64,000 nucleotides of DNA, from positions 372,001 to 436,000 of the forward strand of contig JBBCIY010000002.1 in the NCBI GenBank assembly GCA_037189645.1, written 5' to 3'. The position numbers and the translations under genes are program-made. Position 1 is the first letter of the stretch, and each line of letters begins with the position of its first letter. This document shows, piece by piece, positions 52,711 through 64,000 of this stretch. This DNA comes from Taishania sp037189645. GTDB lineage: Bacteria; Bacteroidota; Bacteroidia; Flavobacteriales_D; Crocinitomicaceae. The notes under the pieces were generated by a model. The model saw only the letters and a list, made by a program, of their open reading frames with translations. It ran no database searches and had not been told where the DNA came from.

Positions 52711-55134
52711 CTACTTCTTATTTTTCACGTGTTCTTCCAGCCATTGGTCCTGTTCCCATAACAAGTGCAGGATAGATTCCTTGGCAGCATATCCGTGGCT
52801 TTCTTTTGGCAGTACAACATATCTTACAGGAGCTCCGAACCCTTTCAATGCCTGGAAATAACGCTCACTTTGAATCGGGAATGTCCCCGAATTGTTATCG
52901 TCGGCTCCGTGGATCAGCAACATTGGCGTTTTCATCTTATCTGCATAGTTGAACGGTGACATTTTATCATACACTTCTTTTGCTTCCCAGTAGTTGCGTT
53001 CTTCACCCTGGAACCCGAACGGGGTCAGCGAGCGGTTATATGCCCCGCTTCTCGCGATCCCGGCAGCGAACAGATCGGAATGTGTCAATAAGTTTGCTGT
53101 CATGAAGGCTCCGTAGGAATGCCCTCCGACTGCAACGCGTGTCCTGTCGATATAGCCCAGACGATCTACCGCGTCGATTGCGGCCTTTGCATTCGCTACG
53201 AGCTGCTCAATGAATGTATCATTCGGTTCTTCATCCCCTTCTCCCACGATCGGGAAGGCAGCATCATCTAAGATCGCGTATCCTCGTATCACCCAATAGA
53301 TCGGAGATCCGTAGTAAGGATAAATGAACTCATTCGGATTGGTCGTGTTCTGCCCGGCACTGCTTTTGTCTTTGAATTCCTGCGGGTATGCCCACATGAC
53401 CATCGGTAATTTTTCTTTCTTCGCTTTATCGTATCCTGCCGGGAGGTATAACGTTGCAGTCAATTCCAGCCCGTCCTCACGTTTGTATGTGATCACCTCT
53501 TTGCTGATTCCCGCCAGTTTCTCAAACGGGTTTTTGAAGTGAGTGATCTGGGCAGGCTCCGCTTTGCTTCCGATCTTTCTCAGGTAATAATTCGGATATT
53601 CCGCAGGGGCCTGGATATTCACCAGTAATTCTCCTTTTTTAATGTCCAGGATGGCAGAGATCGACTCTATCTTATCAGTGTACCTGGAACGGTAAAGTGT
53701 CTTTTTGGCTTTTGTTTTCAAATTGATCTGGTCCACGAAAGGAAACTGTCCTTCCGGTGTAAACCCTTCCCCGATCAGGTAAGCAGTATATCCGTCCAGT
53801 AATAGTACATTACGGTTGTATTGGTTTTTTGTCGTCTGGAAATTTCCCGGATCGGAATATCTGTCCTGGTAATTCCTGTCCCACAGGGTTACCGGTGCGG
53901 CAGCCGGGTTGGAAGGATTGAAAACATATGTTTTCAGGTTGCGGGTATTGTACCAGTAATCATAAGCGACAGCCAGGTCTTCTTTGCCCCACTCAACACC
54001 GGAAAAACGCTGAGCGAACCTGAACAGTGATTGTTCTGTTCCCGGCTTGAAAGGAGCTTCCATAGAAAACAATTCATCACGGAAATCCACTTTATTTTCA
54101 GGATCTCCACCATCCAGTGCAATCACATACGTTAAGGTAGCAGGCTTGTCATCTCTCCAGGAAATTGCACGTTTATACTTATGAGTTGACATAAAACCTT
54201 TTGGTAAATTATCAGAAGCCGGGCGGTTATCAATTTCCTGAACAAACTGTCCGTTCTTATCATAGACAACTGTTTTTTCAGGAAATGCAGACCAGGGTAC
54301 CAGGTATGAAAAAGGCTCTTCGATTGTGCTTACAATTACGTATTCACCGTTCGGAGAAAAACTCATTCCTTTATACAACGCAGCAGGTTTCCAAAAGGAT
54401 TTTGTTCCGTTCAGGTCGACTTTGTAAAGTTCGGACCGGGCCAATGTTCTGAAATTTTCTTCGTCTTCCTTGCTTTTTAACAGGTCAGGATAAGTTCTGT
54501 TCTGTCCTACGGTTCCATCACTCACCAGTACGGAAGGTCCGTTTGGAACTGCTGTTGTGACGTCGATGAATTTTTTTTTGTGCTTGGTCAATGTTCTCAC
54601 CAGTAATGCTTCACTGTTCGGGAACCAGGAAAATCCACTTCCCAGGTTGAGGTTCAGGTTTCCTTCGTTCAGTTTTTTCGCTTCCAGTGTTTCAAGATTG
54701 ATGACCCACAATTCGACTCCGTTTTCGATGACATTTCCAAAAGCGAGGTGCTTATCGTTTGGTGACCAGGATAAGTTGATCAGTTTCAGGTTGGAAGGCA
54801 GCCCTTTTACGGACTGGAGCGCACCAGACCTGTTTTTCTGAACTTCAATCTTTGTATAATAGCGCTGTTTTGAACGTGCGTTGATCTTCGGGTTGATACG
54901 TTGCCCCGCGATTTTCAACTCTACTTCTGAAACTTCTTCAATGGACTGGTACATGGAAGTGTACAGGTACACCAATGTTTGCTTTTTGCTGTCCATTGTG
55001 ACGATCGGCGCGCGTTCCACATCTACCAGCTCCAGGATTTCCCGGGCCGGTTTCTGGTAATCGAGATTTTGCTGGGCGATTGTGAATGTGCCTGCAAATG
55101 ATAGTGTGACGAGTGAAAAAAACAGGTGTTTCAT
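52711..55134 (-). CDS. S9 family peptidase (prolyl oligopeptidase/glutamyl endopeptidase-like)
   Basis: The 807-residue protein has a signal peptide (HLFFSLVTLSFAGTFTIAQ), an N-terminal beta-propeller-like region to about residue 550 and a C-terminal alpha/beta hydrolase domain. The catalytic triad appears to be Ser673 in GGHSYGAFM, Asp745 or Asp746 in HGADDNNSGT and His780 in KESHGYAA. It is likely periplasmic and cleaves peptides after proline or glutamate. It stands alone. Confidence 0.9.
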   Translation of the reverse strand: MKHLFFSLVTLSFAGTFTIAQQNLDYQKPAREILELVDVERAPIVTMDSKKQTLVYLYTSMYQSIEEVSEVELKIAGQRINPKINARSKQRYYTKIEVQKNRSGALQSVKGLPSNLKLINLSWSPNDKHLAFGNVIENGVELWVINLETLEAKKLNEGNLNLNLGSGFSWFPNSEALLVRTLTKHKKKFIDVTTAVPNGPSVLVSDGTVGQNRTYPDLLKSKEDEENFRTLARSELYKVDLNGTKSFWKPAALYKGMSFSPNGEYVIVSTIEEPFSYLVPWSAFPEKTVVYDKNGQFVQEIDNRPASDNLPKGFMSTHKYKRAISWRDDKPATLTYVIALDGGDPENKVDFRDELFSMEAPFKPGTEQSLFRFAQRFSGVEWGKEDLAVAYDYWYNTRNLKTYVFNPSNPAAAPVTLWDRNYQDRYSDPGNFQTTKNQYNRNVLLLDGYTAYLIGEGFTPEGQFPFVDQINLKTKAKKTLYRSRYTDKIESISAILDIKKGELLVNIQAPAEYPNYYLRKIGSKAEPAQITHFKNPFEKLAGISKEVITYKREDGLELTATLYLPAGYDKAKKEKLPMVMWAYPQEFKDKSSAGQNTTNPNEFIYPYYGSPIYWVIRGYAILDDAAFPIVGEGDEEPNDTFIEQLVANAKAAIDAVDRLGYIDRTRVAVGGHSYGAFMTANLLTHSDLFAAGIARSGAYNRSLTPFGFQGEERNYWEAKEVYDKMSPFNYADKMKTPMLLIHGADDNNSGTFPIQSERYFQALKGFGAPVRYVVLPKESHGYAAKESILHLLWEQDQWLEEHVKNKK

Positions 55135-55205
55135 AATGAGATTACTTTATGGTTCCCGAAAAATAGTAATAATTATTGACATCAACGGGTTACTGTTACT
55201 GGAAG

Positions 55206-55865
55206 TCACAAAAGGCTTTCTCCGTTCGCGTCTGTTGTCAGCACATCTGTCAGGTACAAAAAGAATGGTTGCATGGTTTTGTACCCGTCAACGACCTGGT
55301 CTTTGAAATCCGGCTTGAGAACAGCTTTGTTATCAAAATCTTTTTTGAGCAGAAACTGTTTGTAGCGGATCAGGTCAATGCGTGAATGTTCTTTATCAAA
55401 CCCTTTTGGCGCCGTTTTCACCGATTCGCCGAATAACCCTCCGAATTCTTTTTTCAGCTTCGGTTCATTCAGGATAATTTCCAGGTCATCTTCTATCTCA
55501 ATTCCCTGGCGGATCCGCTGCAGGTCTTCTTTGTTGGGACTCCAGAATCCGCCGCCGATGAAAGAGTCGCCCGGTTCCAGGTGCACGTAAAAGCTTCCCC
55601 TGTTGTGCGGCTGGCGACGCATGAAGATAGCGCCGAAATGATTCTTATAGGGCGATTTATCTGCTGAAAAACGAACATCGCGGTAGATGCGGTACATCTT
55701 GAATTTACTGAATTCATCTATGTTGGATAATTCATTGGCTACCGATTCGAAAAAAGCATATGCTTCATCTTTTGCGGCTTCATATGCCTTTTTATTTTCT
55801 GCAAACCACTCGCGATTGTTGTTATGTTGCAGTTCCGATAGGAATTCAAAAACAGATGGATTCAT
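55206..55865 (-). CDS. DUF2461 domain-containing protein
   Basis: The 219-residue protein matches DUF2461 (TIGR02453), with FEFLSELQHNNNREWFAENK, FKMYRIYRDVRFSADKSPYKNHFGA and GGFWSPNKEDLQRIRQGI. The family is widespread and its function is unknown. The ATG at 55865 is chosen over a TTG at 55886. No partner is evident. Confidence 0.85.
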   Translation of the reverse strand: MNPSVFEFLSELQHNNNREWFAENKKAYEAAKDEAYAFFESVANELSNIDEFSKFKMYRIYRDVRFSADKSPYKNHFGAIFMRRQPHNRGSFYVHLEPGDSFIGGGFWSPNKEDLQRIRQGIEIEDDLEIILNEPKLKKEFGGLFGESVKTAPKGFDKEHSRIDLIRYKQFLLKKDFDNKAVLKPDFKDQVVDGYKTMQPFFLYLTDVLTTDANGESLL

Positions 55866-55989
55866 GGATGGTTTTATTTTATTCAAAAATAATTAAATTT
55901 CACACATGCGCTCCTCCTTTGGTTGGAATGAATTTCAACACATCCAATATCGGCCGTCCCTATGGGACTTGGTAATGGGATAAAAGGGA

Positions 55990-56451
55990 TTATTGTAATT
56001 CTTCAAAGATGTATTTTTCATCGTATTCGACTTGAAATGCATCGAAGAATTCGACAATTTCTTTTTTGAATACTTTTTTTGCGTGGTGTTTTTCTTGTCG
56101 TTTAATGTAATTGTAAACATTATTTACAGCAGATTGACTGTATGAAAATACGGCATATCCTCTCTGCCATTCAAACCGATGACTTAGAAAACCTGATTCA
56201 TTAATAAATTTTGATGATTTTGCTTTTACCACCTTCATTACTTCCGAAAGTGAAACTGTTGGCTTCAAGCTGAAAAACACATGGACATGATCTTCCACAC
56301 CATTTACGATTATTGTCTTGCAACCTGTTTCATTAATGAGATTTCCCATTACTGCAAAAACTTGTTGTCTCCATTCCTTATGCAATACCGCTCTTCTATA
56401 CTTTACAGCAAAAACTGCCTGAATATACAATTTACTATAACTGTTTGCCAT
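55990..56451 (-). CDS. tnpA: IS200/RAYT-family Y1 transposase
   Basis: The 153-residue protein is a Y1 transposase: the HUH metal motif appears as DHVHVFF, and the nucleophilic tyrosine lies in SAVNNVYNYIKRQEKHH. The N-terminus SYSKLYIQAVFAVKYRR is typical of the IS200-like group. Such enzymes cut single-stranded DNA at hairpin-bearing ends. The gene is full length, so the element may be active. It has no TnpB/IscB neighbour. Confidence 0.88.
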   Translation of the reverse strand: MANSYSKLYIQAVFAVKYRRAVLHKEWRQQVFAVMGNLINETGCKTIIVNGVEDHVHVFFSLKPTVSLSEVMKVVKAKSSKFINESGFLSHRFEWQRGYAVFSYSQSAVNNVYNYIKRQEKHHAKKVFKKEIVEFFDAFQVEYDEKYIFEELQ

Positions 56452-56556
56452 CTTTTTTCTAATTTAATTTAAGCAAAAAGATGATTTAGAGCAAAATAAA
56501 AAGAAATTTTTATTTAAAATTTGATTGAATATAAATCAAATTCCAATGATAAAAAA

Positions 56557-56593
56557 GGTCGTCCTAAGGTTGGGAAGTTCCGTAAGAACGACC
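56557..56593. repeat. REP-like palindrome at the right side of the transposase gene
   Basis: Outer arms GGTCGT (56557-56562) and ACGACC (56588-56593), with an inner GGAA-G-TTCC (56573-56581). It shares GGYCGTCC(C)TAWGG with the left repeat at 55952. Confidence 0.65.
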
Positions 56594-56603
56594 AATGCAC
56601 GTC

Positions 56604-56619
56604 ATGTAAGAATTTATTC

Positions 56620-56625
<6 letters not shown>
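56604..56625. repeat. Palindrome ATGTAAGAAT-TT-ATTCTTACAT over the icmF stop
   Basis: Perfect 10-bp arms at 56604-56613 and 56616-56625, 2-nt loop. The minus-strand TAA of icmF at 56620-56622 is inside the right arm. It may be a terminator or the remnant of the neighbouring insertion. Confidence 0.7.
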
Positions 56626-60000
<3,375 letters not shown>

Positions 60001-60128
60001 GGAAGCAAATGTAATTATTTTATTAGAAATTAGAATCGCTCTCTTGCCGGAAGTTGGGGATTGGATGCCCAATCTTTGGAGTTTTTAGCGGCTTGCATGT
60101 GTATAACGGATATTTGTCAATTAAAAAT

Positions 60129-60136
60129 TATCTTTG
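60129..60136 (+). promoter_or_regulatory. Bacteroidota -7 promoter box TATCTTTG before the methyltransferase gene
   Basis: Exact TAnnTTTG, 22 bp before the ATG at 60159. A TTTG at 60113 is too close to be the -33 element. Confidence 0.55.
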
Positions 60137-60158
60137 CAGAAACGACGGAATTTTCCAA

Positions 60159-60926
60159 ATGAAAAAAATCTATAAATTTTTACTGCGTAAGCTCCCGCGC
60201 CCATTGCTGATCCGACTGAGCTACCCGTTTAAAAAATTAGCACCGTTATTGTATAAAGGAAATAACGTGGAATGCCCGGTTTGCGGTAAAAGTTATTCCA
60301 AATTCCTTTCCTACGGGACGAACAACCGGGACAATGTGCTGTGTCCGGGGGACCTTACATTGGAACGTCACCGCCTGATGTGGCTGTACCTGAGAGATTT
60401 TTCAGATTTCTTTACTGCGGAAAAGCTAAAAGTGCTCCACATAGCGCCGGAACAGTGTTTCCACAAAAAATTTAAAAATCAGAAAAACCTGGATTACCTG
60501 ACTGCCGACCTGGTTTCCCCGATCGCTGATATGCATTTTGACCTGCATTCCATTCCGCTGGAGGAAAACCGTTTTGATATTGTTTTCTGTAACCATGTGA
60601 TGGAGCATGTAGACGATCCGCTTCAATGCATGCGCGAGTTGTACCGGGTAATGAAACCTGGAGGATGGGCGATCATGCAGGTTCCGCAGGATGTGAATCG
60701 TGCAGAAACATACGAGGACAGAAGCATCACTTCACCAGAAGAAAGAGAAAAGCATTACTGGCAGAAAGACCACCTCCGTTTGTTTGGAATGGATTACCCG
60801 GAATGGCTGGAAAAAGCAGGATTCCGTGCCGAGATTTTCGATAAGGAAAGCAAGATCGGTGAGGAGAAGATCGAACGTTACCGGTTGATGAAAAGTGAAA
60901 TATTGTACATTTTCCACAAAGATTAA
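60159..60926 (+). CDS. SAM-dependent methyltransferase with N-terminal Cys cluster
   Basis: The 255-residue protein has an N-terminal basic helix, a CPVCGKSYSKFLSYG segment with a further cysteine in VLCPGD (possible zinc site), then a class I SAM domain of the Methyltransf_11 type: VLHIAPE, DYLTADL, FDIVFCNHVMEHVDDP and MKPGGWAIMQVP. The substrate is unknown; sugar or small-molecule methylation is possible. The start at 60159 follows a promoter box; earlier starts would include it. Confidence 0.83.
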   Translation: MKKIYKFLLRKLPRPLLIRLSYPFKKLAPLLYKGNNVECPVCGKSYSKFLSYGTNNRDNVLCPGDLTLERHRLMWLYLRDFSDFFTAEKLKVLHIAPEQCFHKKFKNQKNLDYLTADLVSPIADMHFDLHSIPLEENRFDIVFCNHVMEHVDDPLQCMRELYRVMKPGGWAIMQVPQDVNRAETYEDRSITSPEEREKHYWQKDHLRLFGMDYPEWLEKAGFRAEIFDKESKIGEEKIERYRLMKSEILYIFHKD

Positions 60927-60932
60927 CAGGAA

Positions 60933-61892
60933 ATGATGCGGAACAAGATCGTTTTTTTTTCATTCTGGCTGTTTGCCGCCACTGTGGCAATTGTTTCGTG
61001 TACATCTGCTCCGGCGGTGATTGAAGAGGAAGAAGCGATTGACAAGGTAGAAGCAGAGCGGCTGCTGGGGCAGCTGTTGTTCCATGAGCGGAGGCTGTCC
61101 AAAGACAATACTGTTTCATGCGCTGCCTGCCACCTTGCTCACCTTGCATTTACGGATGGTCTTCCGAAGTCGAAAGGAATTGAAGGCAGAACGGCTTTCA
61201 GGAACGCTCCGACGCTTTTCAATATGAAAGATCAGCAGCTGTTTATGTTCGATGGCGTGATTGAAACCCTGGAAATGCAGGCCCTGAGCCCTATCCAGGA
61301 TCACAACGAAATGGGAAGCTCCGTTGAGGAGATATTGAGCAAGCTGAAAGAGGATAAAGTCTTCAAAAAGCAGTGCCACAAGGCTTATGGCAGGGACCTG
61401 GATGCAAAAGCAATCACGCAAAGCCTGGCTGCGTTCCAGCGTACATTGGTTTCCACCACTTCTGCTTATGATCTGTACCTGGAGGATCGTCAGAAATACC
61501 CGTTGAGTGAAGATGAAATCGCCGGGATGAAACTGTTTACCGGAAAATTCAATTGCATTTCGTGTCACGCTGCACCGCATTTTACCAACGGTCAGCCGGA
61601 AAGCAATGGGATCCCTTTAACGGAAGATGACTGGGGAAAGTACCGCGCCACAGGGAAAATGGAGGATAAAGGAAAATTCAAAGTTCCGTCACTTCGCAAT
61701 ATTGCGATAACACATCCCTACATGCACGATGGCAGGTTTGAAACGCTGGAGGAAGTCCTGGCATTCTACGCAGGAAAAAAAGAAGACCATGGTGCGGACC
61801 TTGTCAGGGAATACCGGATTTCAGCTCTGGAGCAGAAACAGATCATAGCTTTCCTGGAAACGTTGACCGATACTTCTTTGGTCGTAAAGTAA
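60933..61892 (+). CDS. Diheme cytochrome c peroxidase (MauG/CcpA family) lipoprotein
   Basis: The 319-residue protein has two heme-attachment motifs, CAACH (about residue 67) and CISCH (about residue 209), and the usual peroxidase segments. Its signal peptide ends at a lipobox Cys23 (AIVSC), so it should be lipid-anchored in the periplasm. It reduces peroxide with electrons from cytochrome c or a similar donor; a MauG-like role is possible. It follows the methyltransferase gene by 6 bp and may be in its operon. Confidence 0.88.
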   Translation: MMRNKIVFFSFWLFAATVAIVSCTSAPAVIEEEEAIDKVEAERLLGQLLFHERRLSKDNTVSCAACHLAHLAFTDGLPKSKGIEGRTAFRNAPTLFNMKDQQLFMFDGVIETLEMQALSPIQDHNEMGSSVEEILSKLKEDKVFKKQCHKAYGRDLDAKAITQSLAAFQRTLVSTTSAYDLYLEDRQKYPLSEDEIAGMKLFTGKFNCISCHAAPHFTNGQPESNGIPLTEDDWGKYRATGKMEDKGKFKVPSLRNIAITHPYMHDGRFETLEEVLAFYAGKKEDHGADLVREYRISALEQKQIIAFLETLTDTSLVVK

Positions 61893-61920
61893 TGAATGTA
61901 TAAAATTTTGGAATAACCGG

Positions 61921-64000
61921 TCAGTTGATCAGCTTACTGATCTTCCCGGAGTCACCTACTATCCAGACGATGTCACCTGCCTCAAGTACCCAGTCTGATT
62001 CAGGATTCAGGTAGCGGATGCCATCTCTTTCTATTCCCACAACCAATCCTTTGGCTTTGACTTTGATGCCGGATGCGCGGATGGATTTTCCTATGAATTC
62101 CGAATCTTCTTCCATGGTGATCACCTGCAGAGATACATTCGGATCATCAATTACAAATTCGGATCCTTTTTTAGGGGATACGATCGCCTCAATTTTTGCC
62201 AGCTGTTCGTCTGTACCGATCACACTGATCTCATCGTAAGGGAAAATGTGTTCATCTGCCTTTGGAATGCGGATATTGTGATCTCCACGGTGGATGCAGG
62301 CGATATTTACGCCCGCGTTTTCACGCCAGCGCAGCTCTTTCAGCTTTTTCCCGATCACGGGTGAATTGGCAGGAATCTGGATGGTGGCGATATGCGTATC
62401 CCAGGGCGCGAGCTCTGAAGGAGAATCGTTTTGCTGTTCCGCTGCTTCCAGCTCTTTTGCATTCAGGTTCGTTTTGAACCGGTCTTCAATAACGTTGTAA
62501 AAACGCTGGATCTTCTTGCGTGAAAGGATCAGCAGGGCAAAGATGATGACTGTTGCAGATGCGGCAACCACATCTGAAAAGAAAATACGGAGCATGAAAA
62601 TGACAAAGAACACGGCCAGTCCCATTTTCACAAGGCTCACCAGGTAAACCAGTCCTTTGTACCTGTCCTGTGCCAGCAGCTTATTCCGCAATTCAGAATG
62701 GTGATTTCTTGCCACTAATGCCCACAGGAAGGGCGCCATTGCCGTAAGGGTAATGAAGGCGGCGATGTAGCCCGTGATTTTCATATCTGCGATCTGTTCG
62801 TAGATAAAAGGCCTCAGGAACCGGGACGAAGCAAGAATGATGCTGATCAGTAAGACGGAATAGATGATCGAATTCGTCAGTGAAATCTTTATGAGCTTCT
62901 GCCAGTCTTTTGTGGCTGAGGCTGATTGTGCGTTGATCGTATATTTGTTTAACCGGTCTTTCATTTTTTCCGGCATGCGTTTATCGATCCATCCATAGAA
63001 GGGAACAGATGCTTTGATCATGTATGGTGTTGTCAGTGTGGTAATGGCAGATACCGCCACCGCGATGGGATAGAGGAATTCACTGATGACTCCCAGCGAC
63101 AGACCCAGCGTGGCAATGATGAATGAAAATTCCCCGATCTGTGCCATACTCATACCTGTCTGGATGGAAGTTTTGATCGGCTGTCCTGATAAGAAAGCTC
63201 CTGCTGAGGTAAAGAAACCTTTTACGAATATCGTAACGAACGTCAGGATAAGAATGGGAACGATGTACTCGAGCATCATAGCCGGGTTGATCAGCATTCC
63301 CACGGATACGAAGAAAATCGTTCCGAACAGGTCTTTTAGCGGCTTTACCAGGTGCTCGATCTTTTCTCCCTGTCGGGTTTCAGCAAGGATAGAACCCATT
63401 ATAAACGCTCCCAGCTCTTTTGAGAATCCGACTTCAACTGCGAAGACCACCATCAGCAGGCACAGGGCAAGAGAAACAATGAGCAAGGTTTCATCGTTCA
63501 TCAGCTTTCTGGTTCGCTTGAGCATGGTAGGGATAAAGAAGATCCCGGCAATGAACCAAAGGACCAGGAAAAACAGCAGTTTCAGGATGGATTGAAAAAT
63601 ATCCGCGTTCTGGGCTTCTCCCGAACTGGTGGCAATCGTGGAAAGCAAAACCATCATGATGATGGCGATCAGGTCTTCAACGATCAGTGTTCCGAATACC
63701 ACTCCGACGAATTTTTCCGTTTTGAGTCCCAGCTCATCAAATGCACGGATGATGATGGTGGTGGAAGACATGGCGAGCATCCCTCCCAAGAACAGGCTGT
63801 CCATCGTTTTCCATCCGAGTAAGGTCCCTATGATAAAACCGACAAATCCGACCCCGACTATTTCAACGAGAGCGGTAATGGAAGCGGCGCCTCCGACTTT
63901 CCCCAGTTTTTTAAAGCTGAATTCAAGTCCCAGGCTGAAAAGCAGGAATATCACCCCGATCTCTGACCAGATCTCAATGTTTTTTGTTTCTGTGACTGTA
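61921..64000 (-). CDS. CPA2 cation:proton antiporter (KefB/RosB-like), partial at the window edge
   Basis: The frame is open from 61921 to the right edge; residues before position 63954 (EIWSEIGVIFLL) are in frame, so the true start lies outside. At least 12 membrane helices make the Na+/H+ exchanger domain (GLEFSFKKLGKVGG, SSTTIIIRAFDELG, FGTLIVEDLIAIIMM). The C-terminus has two tandem RCK_C-type regulatory domains (ISVIGTDEQ, WIVGDSGKISKL) but no RCK_N domain. It probably exchanges K+ or Na+ for protons at the inner membrane. Confidence 0.9.
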   Translation of the reverse strand, partial: TVTETKNIEIWSEIGVIFLLFSLGLEFSFKKLGKVGGAASITALVEIVGVGFVGFIIGTLLGWKTMDSLFLGGMLAMSSTTIIIRAFDELGLKTEKFVGVVFGTLIVEDLIAIIMMVLLSTIATSSGEAQNADIFQSILKLLFFLVLWFIAGIFFIPTMLKRTRKLMNDETLLIVSLALCLLMVVFAVEVGFSKELGAFIMGSILAETRQGEKIEHLVKPLKDLFGTIFFVSVGMLINPAMMLEYIVPILILTFVTIFVKGFFTSAGAFLSGQPIKTSIQTGMSMAQIGEFSFIIATLGLSLGVISEFLYPIAVAVSAITTLTTPYMIKASVPFYGWIDKRMPEKMKDRLNKYTINAQSASATKDWQKLIKISLTNSIIYSVLLISIILASSRFLRPFIYEQIADMKITGYIAAFITLTAMAPFLWALVARNHHSELRNKLLAQDRYKGLVYLVSLVKMGLAVFFVIFMLRIFFSDVVAASATVIIFALLILSRKKIQRFYNVIEDRFKTNLNAKELEAAEQQNDSPSELAPWDTHIATIQIPANSPVIGKKLKELRWRENAGVNIACIHRGDHNIRIPKADEHIFPYDEISVIGTDEQLAKIEAIVSPKKGSEFVIDDPNVSLQVITMEEDSEFIGKSIRASGIKVKAKGLVVGIERDGIRYLNPESDWVLEAGDIVWIVGDSGKISKLIN

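Larger units (their letters stand above)
55952..56593. mobile_element. IS200/RAYT-type unit with related repeats at both ends
   Basis: A single Y1 transposase gene lies between two similar repeats in the same orientation: GGCCGTCCCTATGG at 55952-55965 and GGTCGTCCTAAGG at 56557-56569. Each sits within a palindrome (GTCCC-TAT-GGGAC on the left, GGTCGT/ACGACC on the right). This fits a REP-associated tyrosine transposase (RAYT) or IS200 element. The exact ends and any target site cannot be fixed from one copy. Confidence 0.6.

Overview
The window looks like chromosomal DNA from a Bacteroidota member, most likely a Flavobacteriales relative near Crocinitomicaceae/Fluviicola; that placement is inference. 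The evidence is a fused lpxC-fabZ gene between lpxD and lpxA, type IX secretion sorting domains of both type A and type B, an exbB-exbD-exbD-tonB operon, DUF4494 and short Crp-like proteins, and repeated TAnnTTTG promoter boxes in place of an E. coli -10. Shine-Dalgarno sequences are mostly absent. The region is dense and mainly housekeeping. No CRISPR array, prophage or rRNA is seen, and there is one tRNA gene.

Layout. 1-2.3 kb: the end of a fatty-acid-synthase-like pigment or polyene cluster (carrier protein, ketosynthase, chain-length-factor-like partner). 2.4-3.7 kb: a small lipoprotein and a membrane-anchored protein. 3.76-8.5 kb: the lipid A operon lpxD, lpxC-fabZ, lpxA, followed by an rlmD-type rRNA methyltransferase. 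8.5-12.5 kb: cinA, an FAD oxidoreductase and an acyl-adenylating ligase. 12.5-19.2 kb, minus strand: polysaccharide deacetylase, flotillin plus NfeD, lipB with a sugar-phosphate isomerase, and a two-gene FecCD-type ABC importer. 19.6-23.6 kb: gamma carbonic anhydrase, SCO1/SenC, DUF4494, pdxH and an M16 peptidase. 23.7-26.9 kb: tRNA-Val, folC with a TonB-like gene, and folD. 27-30.2 kb: DUF3050 convergent with acpP-fabF-rnc. 30.4-34 kb: a LuxE-like protein, an SGNH hydrolase with a PKD domain, and a membrane acyltransferase.

34.3-41.5 kb holds two large type IX cargo proteins flanking ppk and a lipoprotein. 41.6-44.2 kb: an M20 dipeptidase, an LEA-14-like lipoprotein and a YdcF/SanA-like protein. 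44.4-45.5 kb: three tandem short SSB-type OB-fold genes, none with the acidic SSB tail. 45.6-49.9 kb: the Ton motor operon exbB, exbD, exbD, tonB and a second tonB paralogue. 50.1-55.9 kb: nucleoside phosphorylase, Crp-like regulator, DinB protein, a TonB-C-like secreted protein, an S9 peptidase and DUF2461. 55.9-56.6 kb: a small IS200/RAYT-type transposase unit with related repeats on both sides. 56.6-64 kb: a fused B12-dependent acyl-CoA mutase (IcmF type), a methyltransferase, a diheme peroxidase lipoprotein and a CPA2 antiporter that runs off the right edge.

The genes serve mainly envelope building (lipid A, fatty acids, pigment), surface secretion and TonB-driven uptake, cofactor metabolism (folate, lipoate, PLP, B12) and a little RNA processing. 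No clearly new multigene system was identified. The most unusual items are an RlmD-type methyltransferase lacking all four iron-sulfur cysteines, the tail-less SSB trio, a tonB duplication that includes its terminator, and the RAYT-like unit.
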